58,210 nt of DNA from Syntrophobacteraceae bacterium (GCA_013314815.1 JABUEY010000007.1:1-58210); one strand, 5' to 3'. Shown: positions 9,610 through 18,402, counted from the stretch's first letter. The notes: a model not told the origin generated them from the sequence alone. A program made the numbers and translations.

Positions 9610-10320
9610 TTACGATATCCCCAGGAAGGGTCGAATCACAAAATAGATGCCCAGCACCCCGATGCAGACTCCCGCGATTTTTCTGAACCACAGGCCGCCT
9701 TCATAAAACGAACTGCTCTCGAGCAGCCGCTTCACGGTGGCCGTCGAACTGCCGGCAACGGCTATGGGGATGCAGTGGCCTACGCCGAAGAGCACGATGA
9801 AGAGAATTCCGGTCACGATCTTCTGCTGAATGGTGATGATGGCAAGAATCGGCGCAATGAAACCGAAGGTGCAGGATCCGGAGAGGATTCCGTACGCCAG
9901 GCCGAGCAGAAAAGCACCGGTGAGCCCCTTGATCTTCATGCGGCTCAGAAGGCCGGTGGACATGGAACATCGGGAGATGCCCAGCATATCGAGAGCCACC
10001 CAGATGAGGATGGCTCCCACGAGTATCGTCCAGTAGGGGCCGATTTCTCCCAACATTCGACCAAGCAGCGAACACACGATGCCTACCAGGGCAATGGTGA
10101 TAAACAGGCCCGTGGTGAACACAACGGCATAGACGGCGGCATGCCTGGCCTGGATCGCCCGATCCTGCCCTGCCACGTAGCTCACGATAAGGGGTATGGA
10201 AGCCATGTGGCAGGGGCTGAAAACCACGCTGATCATTCCCCACAAAAAGCAGCCCAGGGCTGCGACGGCTGTTCCGGTCATCATCCAGGAATGCACCGTA
10301 AGAAAGAGCTGTTCCGGCAT
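9610..10320 (-). CDS. CcdA/DsbD-like thiol transporter (paralogue 1)
   Basis: The 236-residue inner-membrane protein has six predicted membrane helices of the CcdA type. These carry reducing equivalents from cytoplasmic thioredoxin to periplasmic thiol proteins. The two redox cysteines are Cys37 in FSPCHMASIPLIVSY and Cys150 in SGSCTFGFIAPIL. The start at 10320 was chosen over upstream in-frame codons because a GAGGG site precedes it and the mature-like N-terminus matches the second copy at 18.6 kb. A thioredoxin-fold gene lies upstream on the same strand, separated by a repeat element; it is the likely partner. Confidence 0.85.
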   Translation of the reverse strand: MPEQLFLTVHSWMMTGTAVAALGCFLWGMISVVFSPCHMASIPLIVSYVAGQDRAIQARHAAVYAVVFTTGLFITIALVGIVCSLLGRMLGEIGPYWTILVGAILIWVALDMLGISRCSMSTGLLSRMKIKGLTGAFLLGLAYGILSGSCTFGFIAPILAIITIQQKIVTGILFIVLFGVGHCIPIAVAGSSTATVKRLLESSSFYEGGLWFRKIAGVCIGVLGIYFVIRPFLGIS

Positions 10321-10445
10321 TTTGCCCTCTTCGTATTCTGTTTCGGAAATCCGGCAAGAATGCAGCACCCTGCCGGTGATGCGCCGGACGGGAGGCATCC
10401 CGGGCGGAGCGACCAAGGAAAGCTATGGGCTGTTTCAGGTTTATC

Positions 10446-10816
10446 CCGCAAACGAGTACCTCCGGTGCTTTTCACACAACCGATGCTTTTTACCCAGAGG
10501 ATCGATAGCATCACAATGTCGGCATCACAACGTCCCTCCCGCGAAAATCACAACGCCACTTAGCATCAAAACGTCACTTGGCATGAAAACGTCATTCCCG
10601 CGAAAATCTCAACGTCATTCCCGCGAAGGGGAATCCAGTCCAAGCGCAGATCGCGCCATAAAGATCTCTCCACCCTGGTCTGTCTTGCCTATCCAACTTA
10701 TCTTCCCGGCTCTTTCCCGTTTCTTGAGCTGCTCTTAATGACGTTGTCGCGGGAATGACCTTGTTGTGGGTGTATGCCAACTGTGTGCGACCACTGTCCT
10801 CCGGGTACGCGTTTTG
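10446..10816. repeat. Dispersed intergenic repeat, copy 3 (both ends visible)
   Basis: The left end GCAAACGAGTACCTCCGGTG continues with CTTTTCACACAA. The right end is TGTGCGACCACTGTCC ... GGGTACGCGTTTTG. The ends are imperfect inverted repeats of each other. Between them lie irregular repeats of AACGTCATTCCCGCGAAAATC, and then the reverse-oriented ATGACGTTGTCGCGGGAATG. No gene is present. This element fills most of the 10321-10837 gap. Confidence 0.7.
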
Positions 10817-10837
10817 AGAGAAAATGCCGGAAGAACT

Positions 10838-11218
10838 TTATTTCACACCGAGCTGTTCGAGCATGGCGACGATGCTCTTCTTGTCCATGAACCCCACGTG
10901 GCGCGAGACCTCGTTCCCGTCCCTGTCATAAAAGATCTGAGTCGGAATGGCTCGGATCTTGAACCTCGGCGCCTGGTCCTGGTTTTTCCACACATCGATG
11001 AACACGATGGCCGCTTTGCCCTTGTATTCCTCTTTCAACTCATCGAGTATGGGTGCCATCATCTTGCAGGGAATGCACTTGTCGGCTCCCACGTCCACCA
11101 TGGTGACCATGCCCTTGACGGGGACTTCGGGTACGGCATCCGTTTGCACATCGCAAAAAGCGACCCCTGTTCCCGCGATCAGGACAAGCAGAAATGTCAG
11201 CAAGAAAACGCGTTTCAC
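10838..11218 (-). CDS. Exported thioredoxin-fold protein
   Basis: The 126-residue protein has an N-terminal signal peptide (KRVFLLTFLLVLIAGTGVAF) and a thioredoxin fold with the active site CIPC at Cys48 and Cys51. The cis-proline loop IRAIPTQIFYDRDG follows. It should reduce disulfides in the periplasm, receiving electrons from a CcdA-type transporter such as the one encoded just downstream. The same pair (with a damaged thioredoxin) recurs at 18.6-19.9 kb. It ends about 120 bases from the rhodanese gene on the same strand. Confidence 0.85.
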   Translation of the reverse strand: MKRVFLLTFLLVLIAGTGVAFCDVQTDAVPEVPVKGMVTMVDVGADKCIPCKMMAPILDELKEEYKGKAAIVFIDVWKNQDQAPRFKIRAIPTQIFYDRDGNEVSRHVGFMDKKSIVAMLEQLGVK

Positions 11219-11337
11219 TCAGTCCTCCTCTCTGATTGAAACCTGGTCCCTCTATGCCGGGAAAAGTGCAGAATTCCGCACCAATTTCCCGGGCCCAGGA
11301 GTCTTCTCCGGCAGCCGGCTGTCATGGTTCTTCTTGT

Positions 11338-11862
11338 TTATCGAAGGGATGCGCCTTCCAGGGATGTGCTTACAGGCAGCTGATGGTCCTGCCATAAGGT
11401 CCACCCGTTGACGAGGACCTTCACATTGGTGTACCCCTTCTCCATCAGGACCAGGGCGACATCCTTGCTCAGGTTGCATTCTTCCCCGTCGCAGTAGGTG
11501 ATGATCGTCATGCCGGAGGGAATTCCGGCCATGACCTGATCGAAATACTGGTCAAATTCCTCCCACGGCAGATTGCGGGCGCCTTCAATATGACCCAGGG
11601 CATAGAATTCCGGGTCGCGGGCATCCAGGAAGACAGCCGCCCGGGAATGATAGAAAGCCTCTGCCTCCTGCAGGGGGATGGCTATGGTTTCCCCCGATTC
11701 GAGGGTCAACCGTGCCTCGGGGGACCAGTCACCGACAAGGCGAAGTCCTTGGGGGCGGAGTTGATTGAAGGTAACAGCGAACATGCAGGCGATCAGAAGA
11801 ATCAACCCGCATTCCGCTATCGTTCTTAGCCGGATGTCACTGGTCTTCTTGATGACGTTCAT
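11338..11862 (-). CDS. Membrane-anchored rhodanese-domain protein
   Basis: The 174-residue protein has one N-terminal membrane helix (residues about 14-32). A rhodanese domain follows with the typical FLDARDPEFYALGHIEGARN motif and an active-site loop beginning at Cys124 in ITYCDGEECNLS. The loop departs from the usual CxxGxR form, so the sulfur acceptor or substrate may be unusual. The domain probably faces the periplasm. It sits in the thiol-redox gene row between thioredoxin and UspA genes. Function is inferred from the domain only. Confidence 0.8.
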   Translation of the reverse strand: MNVIKKTSDIRLRTIAECGLILLIACMFAVTFNQLRPQGLRLVGDWSPEARLTLESGETIAIPLQEAEAFYHSRAAVFLDARDPEFYALGHIEGARNLPWEEFDQYFDQVMAGIPSGMTIITYCDGEECNLSKDVALVLMEKGYTNVKVLVNGWTLWQDHQLPVSTSLEGASLR

Positions 11863-11937
11863 CCTGTACAGGTATCCTCGTCGAAAGCTGCCTCTGAAAT
11901 CTCGAAAGGCGAACCAGGCCGCCCCTCAGTCCTCCGC

Positions 11938-12036
11938 TCACCCGCCGATGCTGCAAACGCCGCAGGTTGTGGTGTCGCGGCCTGCATTTCCCGCCAGCCC
12001 GTCGAACAGGGCAACAGAAGGCGCCGCCGGGGACAT
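11938..12036 (-). CDS. Possible 32-residue peptide with CGVC motif
   Basis: A short frame starts at ATG 12036 behind an AGAGG site and ends in TTTCGVCSIGG. It fills the gap between the tandem UspA gene and the rhodanese gene. The CxxC near the C-terminus fits the redox neighbourhood, but nothing else supports it. It may be chance. Confidence 0.2.
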   Translation of the reverse strand: MSPAAPSVALFDGLAGNAGRDTTTCGVCSIGG

Positions 12037-12129
12037 ATAGTACGCCTCTTCAGGACTCCGCGCAAGAGTCCTCCCGGCCCCCGCATCAGCACGCCGCGCG
12101 CCTGAGTGCCTGGATCCGAAAAGCAAGGT

Positions 12130-12999
12130 CTACGAACCGGCCCCGGGAATCAACAGGACCGTTCGATCGGCCATTCGCGCCACATTGTAGGCCACGCTGC
12201 CGAGAAGCACCTCCGCGGTGTAGCCCTTTCCGTGGGATCCCAGGAGAATCATGGATACATCTTGCTTTTCCAGGAATCCAAGAATGACGCTGATGGGGTT
12301 CCCTCTGCTCATGTACGTGCTCACTTCCGTCACCCCCGCGACCCTGAGTCGCTTCTCCAGGGCTTCGAAACAGGCCGTGGCCGTCGCCTCCTCTCCTTTT
12401 ACGAAGGAGACGGGCAGGTGTTCGGCCGCCTCCAATGCATGAAGAATGGTCACCTTCTCGATTCCCTTTCCAGCCAGTTCGACGAGGCAGTCCGATGCAC
12501 GATTCGCCGCACTGGAAAAATCGGTGGGGAAGAGGACATGCCTGAGGATGTCGGCGATCTTCAGCTTGCACGTGGCCGTCCCTTCCTCCGCCAGCAGTTC
12601 GACGTTCAGGACAAGAACAGGCACGCGGGAATGATGGAGGACCGCGTTGGATACAGAACCCAGCAAAGCCTGCCGCCACAGCGATCTGCCATGAGAACCG
12701 ACCACGACGAGCGAGGCGCCGTAACCTTGTGCGACATCGTTCAGCGCGAACGCCGGGGCTCCAACGGGCATCTCCACGTGCACTTCGTAACCCATCGACT
12801 CCAGCAGCTTCGACTGAAAGTCGATCTTCTCCCGGGCATCCTCCCTGAGGATGGCTTCCGTCCCACTGAAGAACCTGGCCATAATCACGTGGGTCAGGAT
12901 GATGCGGGAACAACCCAGGTCCCGGAACTCCTCCCCGCAGGCGATGATGTCGTCCCATGCCGGTGACAGGTCCGTTGCCATGACGATCGTCTGAAACAT
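12130..12999 (-). CDS. Tandem universal stress protein (UspA x2)
   Basis: The 289-residue protein holds two UspA domains. The first begins MFQTIVMATDLSPAW and has the ATP-binding loop GSHGRSLWRQALLGS (G-x2-G-x9-G-S). The second has GSHGKGYTAEVLLGS. Both loops are intact, so nucleotide binding is likely. The start at 12999 has AAGGAGG at ideal spacing; upstream in-frame codons are not needed. It lies about 185 bases downstream of acr3 on the same strand, so it may belong to the arsenic-responsive unit. Its precise role is unknown. Confidence 0.88.
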   Translation of the reverse strand: MFQTIVMATDLSPAWDDIIACGEEFRDLGCSRIILTHVIMARFFSGTEAILREDAREKIDFQSKLLESMGYEVHVEMPVGAPAFALNDVAQGYGASLVVVGSHGRSLWRQALLGSVSNAVLHHSRVPVLVLNVELLAEEGTATCKLKIADILRHVLFPTDFSSAANRASDCLVELAGKGIEKVTILHALEAAEHLPVSFVKGEEATATACFEALEKRLRVAGVTEVSTYMSRGNPISVILGFLEKQDVSMILLGSHGKGYTAEVLLGSVAYNVARMADRTVLLIPGAGS

Positions 13000-13184
13000 A
13001 CCCGGCCTCCTTCCGGTCGAATGGCGGTCCTGCCGGACCCTCCCTCTGTTATGGCCCACTGTGCGTGAAATTTCCCCGTATCCTACCGGTACCTGTTTCC
13101 CGCCAGAGATGCAAGCCTTCATCGGGCTCCTCGGTCCGCACCTGCGCGGGGGACGGAACCGCGGGAAAAGTCCACGGCAGTCGG

Positions 13185-14276
13185 CTAGGGCTTACAGGTC
13201 ACATGACAAACGCCCGCGGGAGTCTCCATCACGTGGGGAAAATACCTTCTTTTCAACCACAGAGCCACGTTCACCAGGCTGATGAGCACGGGCACTTCCA
13301 CAAGGGGACCGATCACCGCCGCAAAAGCTTCGCCGGAATGGATTCCGAAAACAGCCACCGCCACCGCAATGGCCAGTTCGAAGTTGTTGGACGCGGCGGT
13401 AAAGCTCAACGTGGTGGTCTGCTCATAAGTCGCTCCCACCTTCATGGAAAGAAAGAACGACACGAAAAACATCACGAAAAAGTAGATGCACAGAGGAATG
13501 GCGATCCGCACCACATCCAGGGGAAGCTGGACGATGTATTCGCCTTTGAGGGAAAACATGACCACGATGGTGAAAAGCAGGGCGATGAGTGTAATGGGAC
13601 TGATCCTGGGGATGAACTTCTCTTCGTACCACTGGCGGCCTTTTATCCTGAGTCCCAGCACACGCGAGAAAATGCCGGCGATGAAGGGAATTCCCAGGTA
13701 GATGAAGACACTCTCCGCGATCTGCCCCATGGATATGTCGACCACTTCACCCGCCATGCCGAACCAGCGTGGAAGTATGGTGATGAAAAAGTAGGCGTAG
13801 ACGGAAAAGAAAAGGACCTGGAAGATGCTGTTGAACGCGACCAGGCCGGCGCAGTATTCGCAGTCTCCCTCCGCCAGGTCGTTCCATACGATGACCATGG
13901 CGATGCATCTGGCCAGGCCGATGAGGATGAGGCCCACCATGTATTCGTGGAATCCGTAGAGGAAGGTCACGGCGAGCGCGAACATCAGGATAGGTCCGAT
14001 GATCCAGTTCTGGACCAGAGACAGGATCAGGACTCTCACGTTTCGGAACACCTGGCCGAGCTGCTCGTATTTCACCTTGGCCAGGGGAGGATACATCATG
14101 AGAATCAGCCCGATGGCGATGGGTATGTTCGTGGTGCCCCATTGGAATACGTGGATCACCTCCCGCAGGCCCGGGTGGAAATAACCCCATCCGACTCCGA
14201 CAGCCATGGCGAGAAAGATCCACAGTGTCAGGAAGCGATCGAGGAAAGAAAGCCTTTTGACAACAGGTTGCATCAT
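13185..14276 (-). CDS. acr3: Arsenite exporter, Acr3 family
   Basis: The 363-residue inner-membrane protein with about ten helices extrudes arsenite. It has the conserved cysteine of helix 4 ([18 protein letters not shown]) and the helix-9 glutamate motif [16 protein letters not shown], both diagnostic of Acr3. The start at 14276 has GGAGGACAGGG directly upstream and overlaps the end of arsC, so the two are coupled. In-frame codons further up lie inside arsC and are unlikely to be used. Together with arsC it forms the core of arsenic detoxification here. Confidence 0.93.
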   Translation of the reverse strand: MMQPVVKRLSFLDRFLTLWIFLAMAVGVGWGYFHPGLREVIHVFQWGTTNIPIAIGLILMMYPPLAKVKYEQLGQVFRNVRVLILSLVQNWIIGPILMFALAVTFLYGFHEYMVGLILIGLARCIAMVIVWNDLAEGDCEYCAGLVAFNSIFQVLFFSVYAYFFITILPRWFGMAGEVVDISMGQIAESVFIYLGIPFIAGIFSRVLGLRIKGRQWYEEKFIPRISPITLIALLFTIVVMFSLKGEYIVQLPLDVVRIAIPLCIYFFVMFFVSFFLSMKVGATYEQTTTLSFTAASNNFELAIAVAVAVFGIHSGEAFAAVIGPLVEVPVLISLVNVALWLKRRYFPHVMETPAGVCHVTCKP

Positions 14277-14296
14277 CCCTGTCCTCCAGCCTCGAC

Positions 14297-14746
14297 TCAA
14301 TGCTCTTCATCGAGCACTTCGGGCATCTTTTCCACGAAAGCGCGGATTTCGTCCCTCACCCTGCGATAGTGAACCAGGGCTTCCTCGTCCGTCTTCGCGC
14401 CGGCGGCAAGGCGCGGAGGATCGTCGAAGCCGACATGGAGCAGCCTGGTGCCGGCGGGGAAAACGGGGCAGGATTTCTGGGCGTTGTCACAGAGTGTGAT
14501 AACATAATCGAAGTGCATGTCCTCGAGAGTGTCCAGGTGAGTGGATGCCTGACCGGAGATGTCGACACCCGCTTCGGCCATCACTTGCACTGCCCTCGGG
14601 TCGACTCCGCGGGGTGAAACGCCTGCCGACCAGGGTTCGACAAGATCTCCCTTCAAATGCCTGGCCCAGCCTTCCGCCATCTGGCTGCGGCATGCGTTCC
14701 CGGTGCACAGAAAAAGAACCTTGAGTCTGCCTGTTTTCATCTCCAT
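14297..14746 (-). CDS. arsC: Arsenate reductase, thioredoxin-coupled low-molecular-weight phosphatase type
   Basis: The 149-residue enzyme reduces arsenate to arsenite. The nucleophile loop is CTGNACRSQ at Cys14. Cys86 and Cys93 in [16 protein letters not shown] complete the triple-cysteine relay, and their spacing (72 and 7 residues) equals that of the Staphylococcus aureus enzyme, which is recycled by thioredoxin. The general-acid loop DDPPR is present. A second ATG two codons later is an alternative start. It overlaps acr3, and the arsenite product would pass to that exporter. Confidence 0.93.
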   Translation of the reverse strand: MEMKTGRLKVLFLCTGNACRSQMAEGWARHLKGDLVEPWSAGVSPRGVDPRAVQVMAEAGVDISGQASTHLDTLEDMHFDYVITLCDNAQKSCPVFPAGTRLLHVGFDDPPRLAAGAKTDEEALVHYRRVRDEIRAFVEKMPEVLDEEH

Positions 14747-14881
14747 GCTCTTTCATTACAGGTCGGCTCCACGGCGGCCGGGTTGGAAATCCGGCCGACA
14801 TTCGAACCCCCGGAACAGCTGAGAATTCTGATGATGCTTTCAGAAACGCAACAATCCCCCGTCATGATTTCCACCCTCTGA

Positions 14882-15121
14882 CTATGACGCACTGCGGATC
14901 CAGGACACCACTTCTTCCTTTTTCGGGATCTTGCCCACTGACTTCACTTCACCGTTTACCACGACTGCCGGAGTTCCAAAAACTCCGTAGCCGGCAATGT
15001 CCAGGATGTTGGTCACCTTTTCGACCTTTGCATCGACTCCGCTTTCCTCTACGGCTTCCCTGACCACCTTCTCCGTTTCATGGCATTTGGGGCAACCCGG
15101 ACCGAGCACCTTGACTTCCAT
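14882..15121 (-). CDS. Small redox-active disulfide protein (thioredoxin-like)
   Basis: The 79-residue protein starts MEVKVLGPGCPKC, with the dithiol at Cys10 and Cys13. The cis-proline region is FGTPAVVVNGEV. It is a minimal thioredoxin/glutaredoxin-like fold of the type often encoded beside UPF0718 permeases. AAGGAG lies 8 bases ahead of the ATG. It sits between the permease and arsC. It may deliver electrons to ArsC or handle thiol-bound metalloids, which is inference. Confidence 0.85.
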   Translation of the reverse strand: MEVKVLGPGCPKCHETEKVVREAVEESGVDAKVEKVTNILDIAGYGVFGTPAVVVNGEVKSVGKIPKKEEVVSWIRSAS

Positions 15122-15231
15122 CGCTTTCTCCTTCCGTTCCTCCATCGGCGTAGTTCCAACCGTGGAGTCTCAAAATCATGCGCACGGAAACATTGCGCAA
15201 TGGCGGCAGGCTTCCGGCTGCATGTATAATC

Positions 15232-16404
15232 TTAGCCCATAAGCGTCCCATAAACCATGCCCGCCAGTGTCGACAGGGCGACGATAATGACCACAAACAC
15301 GGCAGTCTTCTTTGCCCCCATGATCCCGGCGATGACCAGCATGTTGGGCAAAGACAGCGCCGGACCGGCAAGAAGCAGCGAAAGCGCGGGGCCCTTGCCC
15401 ATTCCGGCGCCTATCAGCCCCTGGAGGATGGGGACTTCGGTAAGGGTGGCGAAATACATGACCGCCCCCGACACAGCGGCGAAAAGATTGGCCCACAGCG
15501 AGTTGCCGCCCACAAGAGTCTGGATGTATCTTTCGGGTATCAGGGCTTCGTGCCCGGGGCGTCCCAGAAGGAAACCGGCGACCAGGACTCCCCCCGCAAG
15601 AAGGGGAAGGATCTGCTTCATGAAGACCCAGGTGGATCCGACCCAGTTGGTCAGTTCGTCGCGGGTGAACCATGCCTTGAGCATCACGCCCAGCAGCACC
15701 AGCAGCATCGCCGTGATGTACCATTTAGCTCCAAAAAGGACGCTCCATATTCCATGGTCGTCGGCCGACGGCCTGGCGAAGGCGGCAAAAACGAGAACGA
15801 GCACCATGGTCAGCATGTAAAGGCCGTCCTGCAGAAGAGAACGCCCCCTGTCGTCCTCGTCAGGAACATAGATCTGCCCGGCGGTCCGGTTCAGATCGTC
15901 ATGGCGAAAAACCAGGGCCATCAGCAGGCCGGTGACGACGGCGAAAACGACGGCCCCGATCGCACGTGCCAGGCCGAGTTCCCAGCCGAGGATCCTGGCG
16001 GTGAGGACAATGGCCAGGACATTGATGGCCGGGCCCGAATAAAGGAATGCCGTTGCCGGCCCGATTCCCGCTCCCCGGGTGAATATGCCTGCGAAGAGCG
16101 GCAGTACCGTACACGAGCAGACGGCCAGGACCGTTCCGGAAACGGAGGCCACCGAATACGAAAGAAACTTGTTGGCAGTAGCACCGAAGTACTTCAGGAC
16201 GGAGGCCTGGGAAACGAAGACGGATATCGCCCCGGCGATGAAGAATGCGGGTATCAGGCAGGTGAGAACATGTTCCCGGGCATATTCCTGGAGCATCATG
16301 AAGGCTTCGAGACCGGACCTTCGAATGACGGCACTTTCCCAGGGCACAAAATAGCAGGCCAGGTAGACCAGGATGAAGAGCAGCATCTTGCTGAGTTCTC
16401 TCAT
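15232..16404 (-). CDS. UPF0718 (DUF318, ArsP-like) permease
   Basis: The 390-residue membrane protein has two halves of about four helices, each with a conserved motif. The first has AVCSCTVLPLFAGIFTRGAG with a paired cysteine; the second has MYFATLTEVPILQGLIGAGMGKG. This matches the UPF0718/ArsP permease family, some members of which export trivalent organoarsenicals. The ATG at 16404 overlaps the preceding stop as ATGA, so it is translationally coupled to the dithiol protein. An arsenic or organoarsenic role is supported by the Acr3/ArsC context, not by direct evidence. Confidence 0.85.
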   Translation of the reverse strand: MRELSKMLLFILVYLACYFVPWESAVIRRSGLEAFMMLQEYAREHVLTCLIPAFFIAGAISVFVSQASVLKYFGATANKFLSYSVASVSGTVLAVCSCTVLPLFAGIFTRGAGIGPATAFLYSGPAINVLAIVLTARILGWELGLARAIGAVVFAVVTGLLMALVFRHDDLNRTAGQIYVPDEDDRGRSLLQDGLYMLTMVLVLVFAAFARPSADDHGIWSVLFGAKWYITAMLLVLLGVMLKAWFTRDELTNWVGSTWVFMKQILPLLAGGVLVAGFLLGRPGHEALIPERYIQTLVGGNSLWANLFAAVSGAVMYFATLTEVPILQGLIGAGMGKGPALSLLLAGPALSLPNMLVIAGIMGAKKTAVFVVIIVALSTLAGMVYGTLMG

Positions 16405-16931
16405 GAAGCCGCACCTTCCCCGCCTGCAGCTGCTTTTGCGGCGGCTTCGGTCAGCCACCGCCTGATCTTGTCCCTCGACGGAATATTCCCGACTGCCATC
16501 ACCTTGCCGTTGATCAGCAGGGCAGGTGTCCCCATCACTCCAAACCGGGCAATCTCCTTGATGTCCCTTACGTGGTCGACGCTGGCAGCTATCCGGGTCT
16601 CCGTCAGCACCTCCATGATCGTCTGTTCAAACCTGTCACATTGAGCACAACCCGGCCCCAGCACCTTGATGTCGATCCCGCCGCCCTGCTCCTCCTCGAA
16701 AGGCTGCCCCAGGAAGCGGCGGAATTCCTTAACGAAGGCTCTGCCGTATTCTTCCCTTGCGGTTCGGGGTATGTAATTGTCTTTGCCCAAACGGTCCAGC
16801 AGGATGCCTTGAACAGTTTCATCCGCTTCGCTGCCGTGAGTTGCCGCAATCTCCTCCATGGCTTGCTTCAACCCGATGATGCCGATGGAGTGCTTCCCAA
16901 CTTTGATCATGGTTGTATCTTTGTCGGTCAC
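16401..16931 (-). CDS. Dithiol (thioredoxin-like) protein with extra N-terminal domain
   Basis: The 176-residue protein combines an N-terminal helical region of about 80 residues with a C-terminal small thioredoxin-like domain, IDIKVLGPGCAQC (Cys95, Cys98), and the cis-proline loop MGTPALLINGKV. The N-terminal part occurs in related permease-linked proteins but has no assigned function. It is the first gene of the arsenic unit. GTG at 16931 is preferred because GGAGGAGGGG lies upstream, while the ATG at 16910 lacks a ribosome site. The coupling to the permease gene suggests that the two proteins act together. Confidence 0.8.
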   Translation of the reverse strand: MTDKDTTMIKVGKHSIGIIGLKQAMEEIAATHGSEADETVQGILLDRLGKDNYIPRTAREEYGRAFVKEFRRFLGQPFEEEQGGGIDIKVLGPGCAQCDRFEQTIMEVLTETRIAASVDHVRDIKEIARFGVMGTPALLINGKVMAVGNIPSRDKIRRWLTEAAAKAAAGGEGAAS

Positions 16932-17010
16932 TTGCGGCTTCTCCCCTCCTCCTGCCCCGCTTTCAAAATTCTGCCCTCACGAGCCATTCTGCTCAACAGA
17001 CAATGCGAAT

Positions 17011-17044
17011 GTGCAATTATATTTCTAAATCGGAATATAATTGC
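17011..17044. promoter_or_regulatory. Perfect palindrome, probable ArsR/SmtB-type operator
   Basis: TGCAATTATATT and AATATAATTGCA form 12-base perfect arms around a 10-base AT-rich spacer. The palindrome covers the -10 hexamer and the likely start point of the promoter below. Its AT-rich half-sites in a GC-rich genome resemble sites of ArsR-family repressors. No regulator gene lies in the window. Confidence 0.7.
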
Positions 17045-17061
17045 ATGAAATCGAAAGGTCA
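17033..17061 (-). promoter_or_regulatory. Strong sigma-70-type promoter of the arsenic unit
   Basis: On the minus strand TTGACC (17061-17056) and TATATT (17038-17033) are 17 bases apart. Transcription would begin about 17026 inside the palindrome and run into the dithiol protein gene at 16931. The rest of 16932-17352 shows nothing else. Confidence 0.7.
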
Positions 17062-17352
17062 AGCCCTTTGTTCTGTCTCGTATCAGGTCAAGATGGAGAC
17101 CGGTCGGATCGCATGTCATTTCAGGAGATTTATCGGGAGATTTTCCGACCTTGGCGAAGGGACTCCCGGCGAAGCGGCGGTCATGAAGAATGGTATTTCT
17201 TAATGGGAATATTATGAGCTGTCCTGCTTTGAAGAATCGGCTGCCGGATGAAGGTGGAAGAGCGCGAACCCTGTGAGGGGAAGCCTGCGGTGCCGCCGAC
17301 ACAACAAAGCTGAGACTGTTCTGGATCTGAGTCATCCTGTCTGCTCCTGGTT

Positions 17353-18402
17353 TCATTTTGCAGGGTTGTTCATGATATACACCTGCACTTCCTGCATTTC
17401 TTCGCCTGGGACATCTGTCTCCACGCCCAAGACGGTCTGCTGTCTTGCACCCGTTTGAATCGCTTCCATCCTGGGTGTGATATCCAGTGAAAGGCCGTCT
17501 TCATTGGGCAGGGCTTCCTGGTTAACGGCAATCAGTGTATCATCGTAGGAAAGCTTTCTGATCTTGAATGGCTTGTCGCTGTTGCTCGTAATGATCACTT
17601 TGCCGGATCGGACGGGCTGTTGTTCCGCTACCTTTCCGATGAGCACCGACATGGGACGCACGGAGATCAGGGACTCGATGTGAGCGCTTACCCGCAGAGC
17701 GATCTGCGGTTTCTTCTCCATGTCCGTGTGGAGTGTGAGGATGCCGCTGTAGGTTCCCTGTCTCACTCTATTGGCAACTCGAAGCCGGTAATGATATCCG
17801 TCTTTGACCGTATCCAGCCGCATCTGCACCTTTTCTTCCAGGTTGCTTTCGATCTTTGAGATATGGAACGGCCGATCGGCGGCTTTGAGCTCGACTATGC
17901 TCTCTGCAACCGTTTCCGCTGCTCCCCTGAAGGAAATGCTGTTTCCGGGACGGATATGCAGCAGGGGGTCAACGATCCCGTTCAGCGAAATGACCACCCT
18001 GCTGTTCTCCGGATCATTGCTGAGGACCGTTGCTGTTTTCGAAACTTTTCCCTGATAGTCAGTAAGATCGACCCTAAGAGTGATTTTCCCCTCGCCTCCG
18101 GGAGGGATGGCCCGATCAAAATGAGCCACCGCGCACCCTCAGCCGGGCCGCACTTGGTGAATGATCAGCGGTGCGGTTCCCTTGTTGAGGACCGCGAACT
18201 CATGCGACACCTTACTCCCCTCGTCCGCATGTCCAAAGTCGACTTTGCTCCGAGGGATTTGCAAGGAGGGTGCCTGCTTATCCGTAACAGCCGAATAGGA
18301 TGTATGGGATGGGTCTTCCGAAGCATGGCCAGGGTGGCCGGGAAAAAGCCATACGAACTGCCACAGGACCAGTACCAATATTGACCCAAAAAGTGGATTC
18401 AT
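17353..18402 (-). CDS. Exported DUF1573-like protein, candidate selenoprotein (in-frame TGA)
   Basis: One continuous frame of 350 codons is broken only by TGA at 18141-18139 (codon 88). Before it lie an AAGGAG-supported ATG at 18402, a signal peptide (residues about 3-25), and a DUF1573-type start (KVDFGHADEGSKVSHEFAVLNKG). After it come GCAVAHFD, IPPGGEGKI and VLSNDPENSRVVISLNG, all typical of the family. The family usually has a Cys-Gly-Cys motif here, so TGA replaces the first cysteine, giving Sec-Gly-Cys. A 39-base hairpin can form immediately after the TGA. The C-terminal half looks like further immunoglobulin-like strands. The neighbours CcdA and thioredoxin could reduce it in the periplasm. 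The alternative is a nonsense mutation, with a GTG restart at 18129. Confidence 0.65.
18102..18140 (-). promoter_or_regulatory. Candidate bacterial SECIS hairpin
   Basis: In the mRNA directly after the UGA, GGUGGCUC (18130-18123) pairs with GGGCCAUC (18113-18106) over 8 pairs, including G-U wobbles. GAGG (18140-18137) pairs with CCUC (18105-18102). The apical loop is AUUUUGAUC, about 18 bases from the UGA. Distance and size fit bacterial SECIS elements, but the loop does not begin with the preferred G. Confidence 0.4.

Noticed and set aside
10500-10640. CRISPR-like appearance of repeated AACGTCATTCCCGC units
   Set aside because: Unit lengths and spacings are irregular, units diverge, no cas genes are near, and the same units occur in the dispersed elements.
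13065-14369. 434-codon + strand frame opposite acr3
   Set aside because: Low-complexity His/Asp/Gly-rich shadow of a membrane-protein gene.
15178-16644. 488-codon + strand frame opposite the UPF0718 permease
   Set aside because: Shadow frame with biased composition and no domain.
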